Positions 48,781-60,242 of a DNA stretch of 64,000 nt are shown here, in pieces; position 1 is the stretch's first letter, and each line of letters begins with the position of its first letter. The position numbers and the translations under genes are program-made. Source of the stretch: Cryptomeria japonica (Eukaryota; Streptophyta; Pinopsida; Cupressales; Cupressaceae); the NCBI RefSeq assembly GCF_030272615.1, contig NC_081415.1:262744925-262808924 (forward strand). Reading direction: 5' to 3'. The notes beneath the pieces are model-generated. The model had not been told where the DNA came from. It ran no database searches and worked only from the letters and a program-made list of their open reading frames with translations.

Positions 48781-49360
48781 ATGATTGTGCTTTCATGGAA
48801 TGTGAGGGGATTGAACAATGGTCCTAGACAAAAAGTTGTCTAGGAATTGATTAGGAGTCATTCTCATGATGTTCTTTTCTTGCAAGAAAATAAACTATCT
48901 GTGGAAAGTATATTGGGTTTGGTGCCTAAGCTATGGGGGAGAAGTGAATGTTAGTGTATTGGAGAATTTGGCTCCTCTAGAGGTGTGGCTTATCTTTGGA
49001 ACCCCTTGAGGATTCGCCCTATATGTTGGGTTTCTTCCAGATCATCTTTATATGAGGTTGCCTCTAGTCTTGAGACTGGGGAATATATCTTGCTTACTAA
49101 CATCTATGCCACCACTAACCTTCAGGGTAAGAAGAATTTACGGTCTCATATTTATTTTATGTGTGGGTTTTTTCCTTTCCATCCGTGGATTATGGCGGGT
49201 GATTTCAATGCCATCTTAGAGTTGAGTGAGAAGAAGGGTGGTGTTATGTGGTTGGTGTCTTCTTCCTTCCTTCTTTGGGATAGTATATCAACCTTGAATC
49301 TTGTTGACATCAAGCTTGATAATGGTTTGTTCACTTGGACCAACAGGAGACTATGTGTGT
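48781..49360 (+). pseudogene. LINE ORF2, APE endonuclease domain only
   Basis: From ATG at 48781: MIVLSWNVRGLN (endonuclease start), FLQENKL (the LQExK block, with Asn replacing the usual Thr or Ser), ILLTNIYATTN (NIYAPT-like), IMAGDFNAIL with the catalytic GDFN, then LDNGLFTWTNRR. Stops are at about 48841 (TAG) and 48949 (TAG). The domain would nick target DNA to prime reverse transcription. It ends just where SDH-type and reverse transcriptase regions should follow, because a different sequence starts at about 49352. Confidence 0.88.
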
Positions 49361-50874
49361 GAAAAGTGGAATAAGAATCTGTATCTGGAATACACAACAC
49401 TTCAATTAAGTCATTAGATGCATGGTTAGTAAATCAATAATCAATAAATAATAAACCATTACAAAGCGACCTATTCCCTTCTAGTAAATGCAAGTTTAGA
49501 TTGCTCTCATATTTGTATAAGCAATACCAGTAACTAGACTACACCTAAACGAAGGATTTAATCTATATGAGCATGATTTTAAGCTAAATGGATGTAAGAT
49601 TATACTAGATGGATGAATAGTAAGCTAAATGAATTCAAGCAATCATGATTAAAGTAAATATGCAAAAAAGCTAAACTAAGATGCAATAATCTCAAAAAAA
49701 AAAGCACAATATTTTCAATGACTCCAAAGCAAAAACTATATAATAACAATAAATCTCCAAGGTGTTTTGAATGAGAAATGAAGGCTGAATTTATAAAAAA
49801 TCACAAGAGAGACCAATGGTCAAGATCAATTAGCAATGAGCCATTGAGATAATTCAAGAAAAAGCACAATTCAGGATAATTGAAATAATTGAGAAATCAG
49901 ATTCAGTTAACCTTGAGATAGATTCCAATTATAGTTTGATTGAACTAGACATAGTGAGCGAAGATAAAATTGATCTTGAACTTGATTGGTCAACACACGA
50001 TGAGCGAAGATAAACTATCCAGCTTGATTTAATGCAATGAAACTGAACACTTGCTTAGATTGAGTGTGTGATCAAAGATACTCTTTTAAACTTTTGATTG
50101 AGTTTAAATGAATAATCAGCTTGATGAAAAGTGATGAAATTGATTAACATTAAGAGACTAATTCAAAAGAAGGTAAATATTAGCTTGATTTGAAGCGATG
50201 AAACTGATATGCCTCGAGCGATTGATTCGATTCAAATGATCAAGAGATATCAACTTGATATGAAGCGATAAAGAAGAGATACAATAAGATTTTGTTTAAC
50301 TTTCTTTAGTTGAAAAGATTTTTGCTCAACTTTTGATGAAGATTTGAAAATTTTCTCGATATTGAAGATGTGAGGTCATAAGGTCATGAGTATGCCCCCT
50401 CGAGAGCGAAATTGAAAGATAGCGAGGGTACATGATTATAGGCAATTTTTTATGATTATAATTATTTGAGCACAAAGAATGAGTCAGAGGATCATTTGAA
50501 GATTTTACGATGATTGATGTGAAATTGAGTACAAAAAGAATGAGCATTTGATGAAAAAGCACTATGTGGTCTCAGTTGTGCAAAATTGATGAGGAGAATG
50601 ATCTCATATTTTGATTTTGATCCCGAAAATGGAATCAGAATAGGAAAATTAGCTTAGGGTACAGTTTTCATGTCCATCGGAGCAAGTTGAAAAATTAAGG
50701 TTTTGACTATATAAGGGGTCCAAGTGTCATTTTCAAGTTATTTTAACCTCTCCAAGTTTGAAAATTTGATAAGCCTTATGCAAATAAAAATGGTCGTTTT
50801 GATCTAGAAGCATCGATTTGAGTGCCAGAGATGTCACAATTGAATGCAAAACTACGAGCCAACGGTAAGAGACT
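49352..50874. other. Unclassified LTR-like block between LINE and CACTA
   Basis: It begins TGTGTGAAAAGTGG, similar to the LTR edge motifs of elements B and D. It contains at least four degenerate repeats of CTTGATTTGAAGCGATGAAA type at 50000-50270, a phrase ATGCCCCCTCGAGAGCG (50394) also present in D, and a plus-strand TATA box in TTGACTATATAAGGGGTCC (50716-50734). No reading frame is convincing. An LTR is suspected but no partner copy is in the window. Confidence 0.4.
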
Positions 50875-51375
50875 CACTAGTACATTTGGGGCTAATTTCT
50901 GATGGTCGTTTGTCTAAATTGCGACTACTTTTTGTCAGACTGCCGACAAAAGTAGTTGTAAAAAACTCATCGTGGGACTTTCCAATGATGCCTTTGAACA
51001 TCATCATTACGATGAAACCATGCACTCTTTCGACGGTGGGCATGATTGCTCTTTCAGTCAAAATAGTCGTTAGACATACACCATCCTCGTCGGATGTTTG
51101 TTTAGATTGCTTCGAAATGTTGATGAAAGTCTGAAACTTTGCACCGATGAGAATGTTGTATGTCCAATGATTTTGTCGTCGATCCACTAATATGCACCGA
51201 CAACCGTCCGACAAGGAAGTGTCGTCGGACATACAACATCCTTGTCGGATGTTTGTTTAGTTGGGGTCTGAATTTCGATGAAATCCTGCAACTTTGCATC
51301 GACGAGAATGTTGTTGGTCTGATGATTCCATCATCGGTGCAAAGTTTAGTATCTGCCGTAATTCTGATGGTTGTT
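50875..51375 (-). repeat. CACTA terminus with subterminal repeats
   Basis: After CACTAGTACATTTGGGGC come recurring motifs GTCGGATGTTTGTTTAG (51089 and 51244), CTTTGCACCGATGAGAATGTTG (near 51138 and, changed, 51290) and GTCGTCGG boxes. The main repeat spacing is 155 bp. In CACTA elements such subterminal repeats bind the accessory transposon protein. The region is CpG-richer than its surroundings. Confidence 0.8.
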
Positions 51376-51399
51376 TATTTAAAAAAAATAAAAAATATT

Positions 51400-54300
51400 A
51401 TTATCTAGATGTAAAGTGCACCTCATTGATATTTACAATGAATGATATTCTATCCCCATCAGCTACCAATAAGGGGCATAGGTTTCAAGCTAATATGAGG
51501 CGCACTAGTTTCAAGCTAATATGATCAGGTGCATCATGGTTGAGATGGTCCAACTCCTAAGAGGACTATATGAACCACTGAGAACTGGTAAAGCTATTAA
51601 AAATGGTGTTGATAGGGAATTAGCTAACCCAAATATAAGAGCCTTTAAAGCCAATCAGGGAGATGAAATGACTTTATCTACCTTATTTAAGTTAGTTGTT
51701 CTTGGGAGCTACCAAAACTTATCTACTATATATATACATGAAATGAATTTATCTACTATATATACACATATTTCTTATAAGTATGTCTCAAATTGATAAT
51801 CTCATATAAAGTGTCATCCTATGTCAATACATGGCATACACCTATTGAATGACATGTATATATCTCATACTAAGTAGTCACTCATTATTATAGATTTAAC
51901 ATATATTCAAACACGATAATCATGCATTCTCATGACATATAGTCAAAGGCAATAATCATGACATATACCTATTGAATGACATGTATATATCTCATACTAA
52001 GTAGTCTCCCCCCCTATATAGTTCAACATGCCCACATGTTTACTCCTAAAAAATTTCAACTCATTTAGATATCTTATTTTCTAGTTATGAAATTGATCTT
52101 GGGACCTATGGGTTATGGGCCCATAATATACTTAAGTGAAGTTAGCATAAACCATATCAATTATGTTCAATTACATCAATCTCCAAACACAAATGCCAAG
52201 CGTACCACTTTCAGATGAAGGACGCGAGTGGGAGCCACTCCCTAGACTCACTCTAGGACTAAGCTCATGCGATATCTAAATGGAAGACATCTCAAATACA
52301 TAAAATTATCTCAATTGCAAAATGTCATTTTCATACATAAGCAAGACATTCTCAATTGGGCACAACACCAAGAGAACAGATCCCAATTGATCCCTTATCA
52401 AAATTCACATATATGTTATGATGATTCCATAATAGAATATCATCTCAAAATCATCAAATACCACTTTTCAATAATTCCCAAGTTTGGACCAAAAACCAGT
52501 CATGAGGCCAATTACCATTGATGAATGAATGAAGGAAGGATTTTAATGACGTCCACGAGACTAAATAGTCTATGGGACCAAGACAAATACCCTTAACTGA
52601 TGGACCTCAAAAACCTTGAAATTTCAAAGTGCATAAAATGAAAATGCAATAATAGCCTTTTGATTCTAATCAACTCAACAATACAATACTCCCTCGATTT
52701 GTCATTCCAACATCCCAAATAGAATTGAACAACATAACCTCATATATACTCATAATTTCCAAATTTGGTTCATACAAATCATATAATCATCCAAATGGTG
52801 AGATTTAAATTGGAAGAATACTTTAATTCACTCAACAATTCAGTTGCAATAAACTAAAATCAATTCAATTGAAAAACAAAGGAGGAATTTGAGTTCCTAC
52901 CTCAAACTTGACCAAATTTTCAAATTGACACTGTAATTGAACATAATTGAGATGAGACATGAGTTTCTTAAGTGAATTTACCCATAAACTAAGTACAATT
53001 GTTTGAATTCTTTTAGCATAAACCACAATGAATCTACACATATAGTCCAAAGTAATCTAGCGAGGCATGCTATCTAAAATCCAAAATCATGAGTATTGGA
53101 TCCAAGAGTATAGCACAAAAATTAGGTTATAGCAATCTGTTATACATAATATATCAAAGCAATTTGCAACCATAGCAATTTGTTATACATAATATATCAA
53201 AGCAATTTGGAAAATATGTTTTATGTTTATATGTATTTATTCAAATAACTGATCTTTTGTCATCGAAATATAAGGATATATACCACTTTATTACTATTAA
53301 AAATTACTCACTAAGAATTAAAACAAAATAAATCTAGGATATGGAACAAAATTTTCTCAAGGTTTGATAATGGATGTATCCCTCAAATCAATCACAAAAT
53401 TAACTATATTGATCAATATCTTACTTGAAATCACATAGAGAAAGCTTATTGATTGACTATGAACATGTTACCTTAGGATGAGCTTATATGTGAATTTGGA
53501 GTTATCAAAGCAATGTTAACAGTATGTATCGGACCTCTGGGATAGCAGCATAGAGAAAGTAGAATATAAGATAGGTGAGAGTGAAGTGCCTTGGATGGAA
53601 TGTTGGAAGAGATGTGCGGGACCCTTGCACACCTCATAGAAGCATTTAGAAGCCATAAAAAAGTGCCATAGACCAAATATTAATGACTATCCTAAGGGTA
53701 CCAATTGTGACAATCACAAGTTTACCAGTGATACTACCTACTCAAACAAGTTGTGTTTGGAAACCCCACTAGGTGTGTATATGTAATGGTAATGAAATGT
53801 CCTAAGAGTAGCCCTTTCATCAGTATGCACAAACTTTGGTGTCACAATAGTGTTGGTGTAGCCTTGGGCCATTGGTGGTTGACTGTTACAATTAGGACAA
53901 TGATCTCAAAAACACAATTTACGGTGTTTATAACTCTAATGTCCCAATCTACTTGTATATATTTTCACAAAACAATTAACAACCCAACCATAGCTATTAA
54001 TAATATTTCCTCATAAAATGTATGCAAAACGTATCATCATTGATAGGATAACTGACTTGCATTTAGTAAGAGACCTCAATGAGTGGATTTTCATGTTGAA
54101 AAGAGTACTTGCAATAAAGATATTGAAATCAATGAGACATTATGCATTCAAAAATCCACACGGAAGATCTAATATTTATGAATGAAATTGCAAATCAATC
54201 TAAGTTACATGTTTGATATCTTACTTATATCATGGCAACATAAAATGTATATATGCACTCAACATACCTCTTTTCTTGTTTATTTGAGAATGTTGCTAGG

Positions 54301-55379
54301 AATTTATAGATGAATGGTACATTGATCTACACATGAATCACTTGTACTTTTCTGATACTTTCATCCCTTGGTCAAGGCCGCATACCCCCTAACACTTGAA
54401 GATTGTTTCCACCCTCATGATTACTTGAAGTCCATGCTCAAATCACACTAAATGATAATAGTTAGTACAAAATAGTGACCATAGCCAAAGAAGCCCAAAT
54501 TTACTCATACTCAACATAATAAGAAATAACTAAATCATCTGGACCATTATTCATAACATAACCTCCTTTTCACATCATGGAAGGCCAAAATTACAAGGAA
54601 GGCCAAAATTACAAGGATCACTCTTCTTAAAAGGAGCCATTGTCTAGAGCCACCAAACTATCAACAAGAGTAGAAGATATTAGGCTCATACAATTATAGG
54701 AAATATAAAGAGTTGAAAAAGAAATGAGAAAAAAAAAATGAAAAATTGTTGAAATATAGTCTTCACAATTCTGTCATCATGAGTGCAAACAATCCAATGA
54801 GGAGGACAAAATTCATAACTTTTGCAGTCCCACCATGGATATCAACACTAGAAGCAACTCATATTGTTAGTGTACATACAAGACAATATGGGAGTTCATT
54901 ATACCCAACAATTTGTGGTGTTGTTGTTCATGTTGGCTCTGGTGGACCCTGCAATTAAGATTCAATATACATTATTCAGTAAGATTAATCGTGCAACATA
55001 ATGAAATATTGGAAAGTGTGTTATCTTGTTGAGCTTCGCTTGGTTTCGAGAATAGTTTAATATTCTCTACTTAACAGGGCCAACCACGTGAAGGTGGAAG
55101 CTCATTCCCCCCCCCCCCCCCCCCCCCGCCAACATCACTCTAAATTCCCCATTAACATATTATAACATTCATTCATTCTTTCTTTCTACCATTAATAAAA
55201 TATAACATTCATTCATTAATATCACATAACGTTCATTAACACATAACATTGATTAACATTAATTAACACGCAACATTCATCAATATTAATTAACACATAT
55301 CATGCATAACCATTAATTAGCACATAATTACATTCATTAACACATAAAAATCAGTCATTATCAAATAAGGTAGATTACA
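51400..55379. other. CACTA interior without recognised gene; several small duplications
   Basis: AT-rich. Direct duplications: a 40-bp unit with CCTATTGAATGACATG at about 51841 and 51968, a 43-bp unit with AGCAATYTGTTATACATAAT at 53131 and 53174, and AAGGCCAAAATTACAAGG twice at about 54581-54617. A run of 21 Cs lies at 55107-55127, followed by CATTAATTAACACATAACATT-like repeats to 55340. No exon was recognised. Confidence 0.5.
55107..55127. repeat. Poly-C tract, 21 bases
   Basis: Uninterrupted run of 21 Cs, then GCC. Length in the assembly may be unreliable. Confidence 0.9.
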
Positions 55380-55399
55380 ATCATTTCTTTTTTCTTTTT

Positions 55400-58300
55400 T
55401 CTTTGAAGCTATGAAAAGATTAAGTGGAACATATGCTTCTTCATCATTTCCCCCCTCTGCAGTTGTTCTGCCCTCTGCTCGTGATCTCAATGTATGCCTA
55501 GTCCTATACTGAGGACGAGGACACTGAAGCAAAGGGGGGTCCTCTGCAATAACAAAGAAATGGGTTAAATTTAAAACAATTTTTATTATTGTTACAAGTA
55601 TTTCATTAATTTAGAGAATATAACTATTGCGTTGCTCTTTACCTGATGGGGCCACATCATTTTGTCTAGCCTCAACCTCAACATGTTGAACACCCTCTAG
55701 ATCATCTGGAGTGAAATAGTAAAGGTTACATTAATGTTGAACGCCAATTGCAATTATATTTGTTTAAAGGAAAAACAATGGTCCTCTTTACCTGATTGGG
55801 GAACATCATGTTCCTGATGTTGTGTACCCAGATCATGCTCCTCTTGGTCATCACTGACTACATGCTCTAAAATATTAACAAAAAGGTTATATTAATTACT
55901 ACTCTAATTACAAATTAAGATGTTTAATTGTATTAATAACTACATAAATAAATTTGAATAGCAAATGAATACCTCCACTATTGGGATGCACATCTGGACC
56001 TTCATGTGCAGGTGGTGTTTCATGATTAGCAGTTTGCATTCCAATGTCATGCATATTGTTATCATTGCTTGCTTATTTAAAATAAATATAGTCACTTTAT
56101 GTTAGAACTCAACATCAATTAGATTATTGGTAAGGTGTTCAATTTGAAACAATTTCCATTTAGCATATTTACCTATGTGACGGATGCACTTGAATATTGT
56201 GTATACCCACTCAATTCTCGTAGCCGATCAGCCACAACTGTATAGCCTTATTAGTAGGCAATTCTCTTGTCATCTTCTATGGGTTCTCTATTGAATTCAA
56301 AGCCTTGCATTTTTGCTTGGTATTGTGAATTTTGCTTGCATTGTTTGATTAAAAAAAAATTGTTTGCAATTTATTAATATTTTGATGCAATATTTCATTT
56401 ACATGAGATACTTACAATTCGTGTGGCAAGTTTCATATAACCACCAAAGCTGATTTTGTGTTGCCCGTACTTTTCTTGTCTTGCCTTGGTTTCCTTTGAT
56501 GTGTCACTCAGTCTATAAAAAGTTTAAAATATGTTAGATTATATAAATATAAAAAGTAATTAATTAGTACATAATTACATTCTTAATAGTGTCTCGTACC
56601 TTCTTTTGGCACCTAGTGGTGTATTTCCTTTTTTCCTTTCAATTCTCTCCTTGGCATCCAAAATCAAGTCCTTCCACTCCCTCTCTAGAATCATGGGGGA
56701 CGCTCGTACTTTAGGTTCTTCTCTAAATGGGTCCTATATTGGTCCCTCACATACTTTAGATATGTGTCATCTTTTTCAAGGAGCTTGGTTTTGTCAAAGG
56801 TGTCATTTCCAAACCACTCAACCATTTGGTTTGTCAATTCATCTTTTAATCTTTTTTCTTGGTCATTCCACCTTTTAAAGCAAAAACAAAGTTGTTAAAT
56901 TCAAAAATGAACTGAAGCTACATTTATTATAGTTCAAGAAATGGATCAAAGGAAAACTATTCTCGCAATGATATGAAATCAAAATAGTGGATTAGGGTTA
57001 TTTCACATATGATGTACCACCTTTTATGTATGGTGGGCCCAAATATCTGCAATGCAATATCACAAAGATGTTTATAGAAAATACCATTTCCTATAAAAAA
57101 TCCATGGGATCATTAGTCCAAAATGAGGGATCATAAAGTAAATTACAATTAGACTATATATAATAATAATTTTAAAGTACTTGGAACCTTTTGTATCTTT
57201 AAGGGAATCATTTCTTCGTCGCTCACCACCAATGTGGCCTACAACATTCCCGTACTAGCAATACGAGAAGATCCAGGAAATGATGGTATGTTATCAATAG
57301 TAGTCACCTCTAGTGCATCCTCATGTGCATCTCCTCCTATAGAAAATGAATCCACTATGAAATGCCCCCAAGAAAGAACACTTGAAGGGAAATAAACACA
57401 TAATAGAAGATAGAGAAAAAGAGGGATCTACCAACAGTGGGTGGGCCAATATGACGTGCAGTAGAGGATGTATGCATGCTACATGTTGCCAACATTGCAG
57501 TCGGCAATACAAGTGGGGCTAATCTCTAATGAGGCAGAGGTGACATTTGCATGGGAACATTGATAGCACCTAAAGAATAATACATTAAATATATGAAAAG
57601 TGAAAGAATTGTAAACAAGGATGAACCTTTATTATGAACATTGACAGTATCAAGTATGATGTGTTTTGGTTACTCAAAGTGATAAGTCAAGCAAGCGATA
57701 ATCCAAGAAAATCATCATCACCTGAAGTACCTGCAACACCCTGATAATGGCCACCACTTTCATGAGGGCACATAAATTGATGTAAAAACAACACATACAT
57801 ATTTTAGTTAACGACATAAAAGAGAATAAAATATAAACCATTATTGAACTTTTGTTATAATTAAAGCTTTCATTACTACTTACTTGCAAGTTTTTTGTTG
57901 TCTGAATCAATACTTGCACCCTCTCTCATATCTCAGTAGTCATAGGATGCACGGCTGCCAATGAAACGATCTCTTTACTAATTTTTCTAAGAGGTTTTTT
58001 TTATGAATTCCATAGGGTGTGTAGAATTTTCAGGGTCATCATCACTTAATCCTGTTGAGTCCACATCCCTAGAGAGGTGCTCAGGGACTACAACTCCCTT
58101 TCCCTTTCCCTGGACATCCGTCTGTGTCAAGAATATCATTAACAATTAAAAAATTAGTCTAAATCACTCAAAAAAGAACATAATAATGTAACAGTTTGCT
58201 TCTATCTAATTTGTACAATTACAATGAGGTTTACCTGCTCAGTAGAAGTGTTGCGACCAACATCCCTATCCACGCTATGTGATGGATCAATGTCACCCTG

Positions 58301-59130
58301 TGACAAAGAAAAAATATAAAAAACATTAGCGAAATTAAACCAATAGACTTAGCAAAAAAACTTCAAAATAAAATGATATATTGGATTCATTAATTGGAGG
58401 TTGGTTAATTTAAATGATATATAGTACATACCACCCCCATGATATTAACTTTGTTTGTATCTATACAATTCAAACTCTAATCGATTTCCCTCACGCACCT
58501 CAAATATGCAATTGGGTTGTTTATTAGTTGACCCAAGTCGCGTACTATTTATAAAACCTGCAATATTCCCTATTGATTTTGGCTGATCATCAATGTATAT
58601 AGCCACTCAATTATTTTGATTGTTATTCTTTTGTTGTATATAATGTGCTAATAGTGCATACCTACGCATACTTTTTTTATATCGAACAATCTGCATCCAA
58701 TTATTGTGATTGTAACAAGGTCTGACAAACTCCATCAATTCAGCAACTTTGTTGTAACAAACCTTTATGCCGTCCATGGAAAATAGGTCAAAACCATGTA
58801 ATGATGAAGGTGTTATGCGATATATCCTATCATTAACACAAAAATTGGTGTTTATTGGAGGAAGCTCCTTGGGCACCCATTGTTTATGTAGATGTTTGTA
58901 CCTCAATGGCACCTCAATGTTGACTTTGGTCTCATCATCATAAGAACATGACCCCCTTTGAGCAAAGAAAAATTTCATGCGTTTATTAAATTTTCTTCTA
59001 ATCTTTTGACCTCTTGTTGATCTCCCTATTGTAGACCTACTACATGTCTCACTTTCATTTTCTATTCCTGCATTTCCCTTGCTCGAGGAAGACACATCTG
59101 ACAAATACCTATTTGGGGGTACCTGCATTC
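55400..59130 (-). pseudogene. Second CACTA gene, multi-exon, Transposase_24-like
   Basis: The minus strand begins near 59128 (MQVPPNRYLSDV; 173 open codons to 58607) with no known domain but a basic segment RGQKIRRKFNKRMKFFFAQR. Small exons with AG/GT borders follow, for example 58235-58298 (GDIDPSHSVDRDVGRNTSTE then GTAAAC) and about 58020-58125 (VQGKGKGVVVPEHLSRDVDS). At 56400-56880 the frames REWKDLILDAKERIERKKGN and DTSKETKARQEKYGQHKISF then GGYMKLATRI fit the plant Ptta/En-Spm Transposase_24 core (interrupted by a short intron). Three short exons with shared form follow at 55650-56035. Such proteins bind subterminal repeats in CACTA elements. An in-frame stop near 57250 suggests decay. 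Exon limits were judged by eye. Confidence 0.6.
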
Positions 59131-60155
59131 CATCAAATGAGAGAGTTAATTGGTAATGAGAGAGAAATTTTACAAATGAGGGTAATGTTGATGAAGAAGT
59201 CGACCCTAAAGTTGATTTTGGGATTAAAATTTGAATAAGTCCAACTGGGGCCTCAAGTGTTGATAATTGTATTAGATTTGTTGCTAATGTCGAGGTTTGA
59301 AAAACTGAGGAAGTTTGTTTTCCAAGTAATTTTTAAAAATTAAACTATTTCTATAGGGTGTATTGACTAGTTATACATGTCCATCCATGAGACTGTGCAT
59401 GATCCTCATCAAAGGGGTTCAGCTTCCTACACATGTAATTCAATTATCTTATGTTAGCTAAAAATTACATAGTACACAACATGAACAACATGAACTTTAT
59501 AGACAAAAAGAGTATTAAATAATAAAAAGATGATGTCATCAAAATCATTATAATTTGTTTAATTCTTTACCTTTACTTTATGTAGGCTATGCAGGATCCT
59601 CAGCTAAATAGTTGACAATGTCTATAGTCAATGACCTATTCCCACCAAGGGTGACAACATCACAAAGGAATTATACATGAAATCAACACCATCAATTGAG
59701 CATCATAAGCATTACTACATTTGTAAGTTGATAAACAATAAATACATACATATCATAAGCATCACATGATGTATCATCATATATGTCATTGAGAATCCTA
59801 ATTAGCATCACATATGTGTCATCATAAACATGCAATCCAGCACATATGTATCATAAATCACCATCCATCACATAGGTAATAAACAATCCACATTCTATAA
59901 ATAAACACAAAGTTCAGAAAATGTCACATGTATCATCATAAACATGTAATCCATCACATATGTATTTTAAATCAACATCCATCACATAGCTAATAAACAA
60001 TCCAAATTCCATAAATAAACACAAAGTTTAAAAAATGTCACATAAATAGTCACTCTCCCTATCTCCATCTCCATATTAAAAGGTGCATCATGAATTAATT
60101 ATGTAAAAAGAATTCTATCAAGAAATCAATATTAAATATATAATATACTAATCGC
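59131..60155. other. Gap between the two CACTA genes; 114-bp tandem duplication
   Basis: Non-coding. A unit beginning ATCATAAACATGCAATCC at 59821 recurs at 59935 (offset 114 bp) and ends near 60050. Other CATCATAWRCAT-like phrases lie just before it. Confidence 0.7.
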
Positions 60156-60201
60156 ATACCTCATACATTTCATTCATCATCATGAACATAATGATAAACA
60201 T

Positions 60202-60242
<41 letters not shown>

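Larger units (their letters stand above)
46940..49360 (+). mobile_element. Plant LINE (non-LTR retrotransposon), 5' part, truncated within ORF2
   Basis: GC-richer than its surroundings. It contains an ORF1 region (47336-48470) with a DUF4283-like segment and a CCHC knuckle, then the start of ORF2 with an APE-type endonuclease (48781-49360). The reverse transcriptase half is missing because the sequence changes after 49352. The 5' end is not exactly defined. A hairpin with a 10-bp stem (TGAGCTAGGG / CCCTAGCTCA) lies at 46968-46995. Confidence 0.85.

Noticed and set aside
55107-55127. Poly-C tract as an i-motif or quadruplex regulatory site
   Set aside because: A single homopolymer can arise from slippage or assembly error, and no partner tracts or promoter are nearby.
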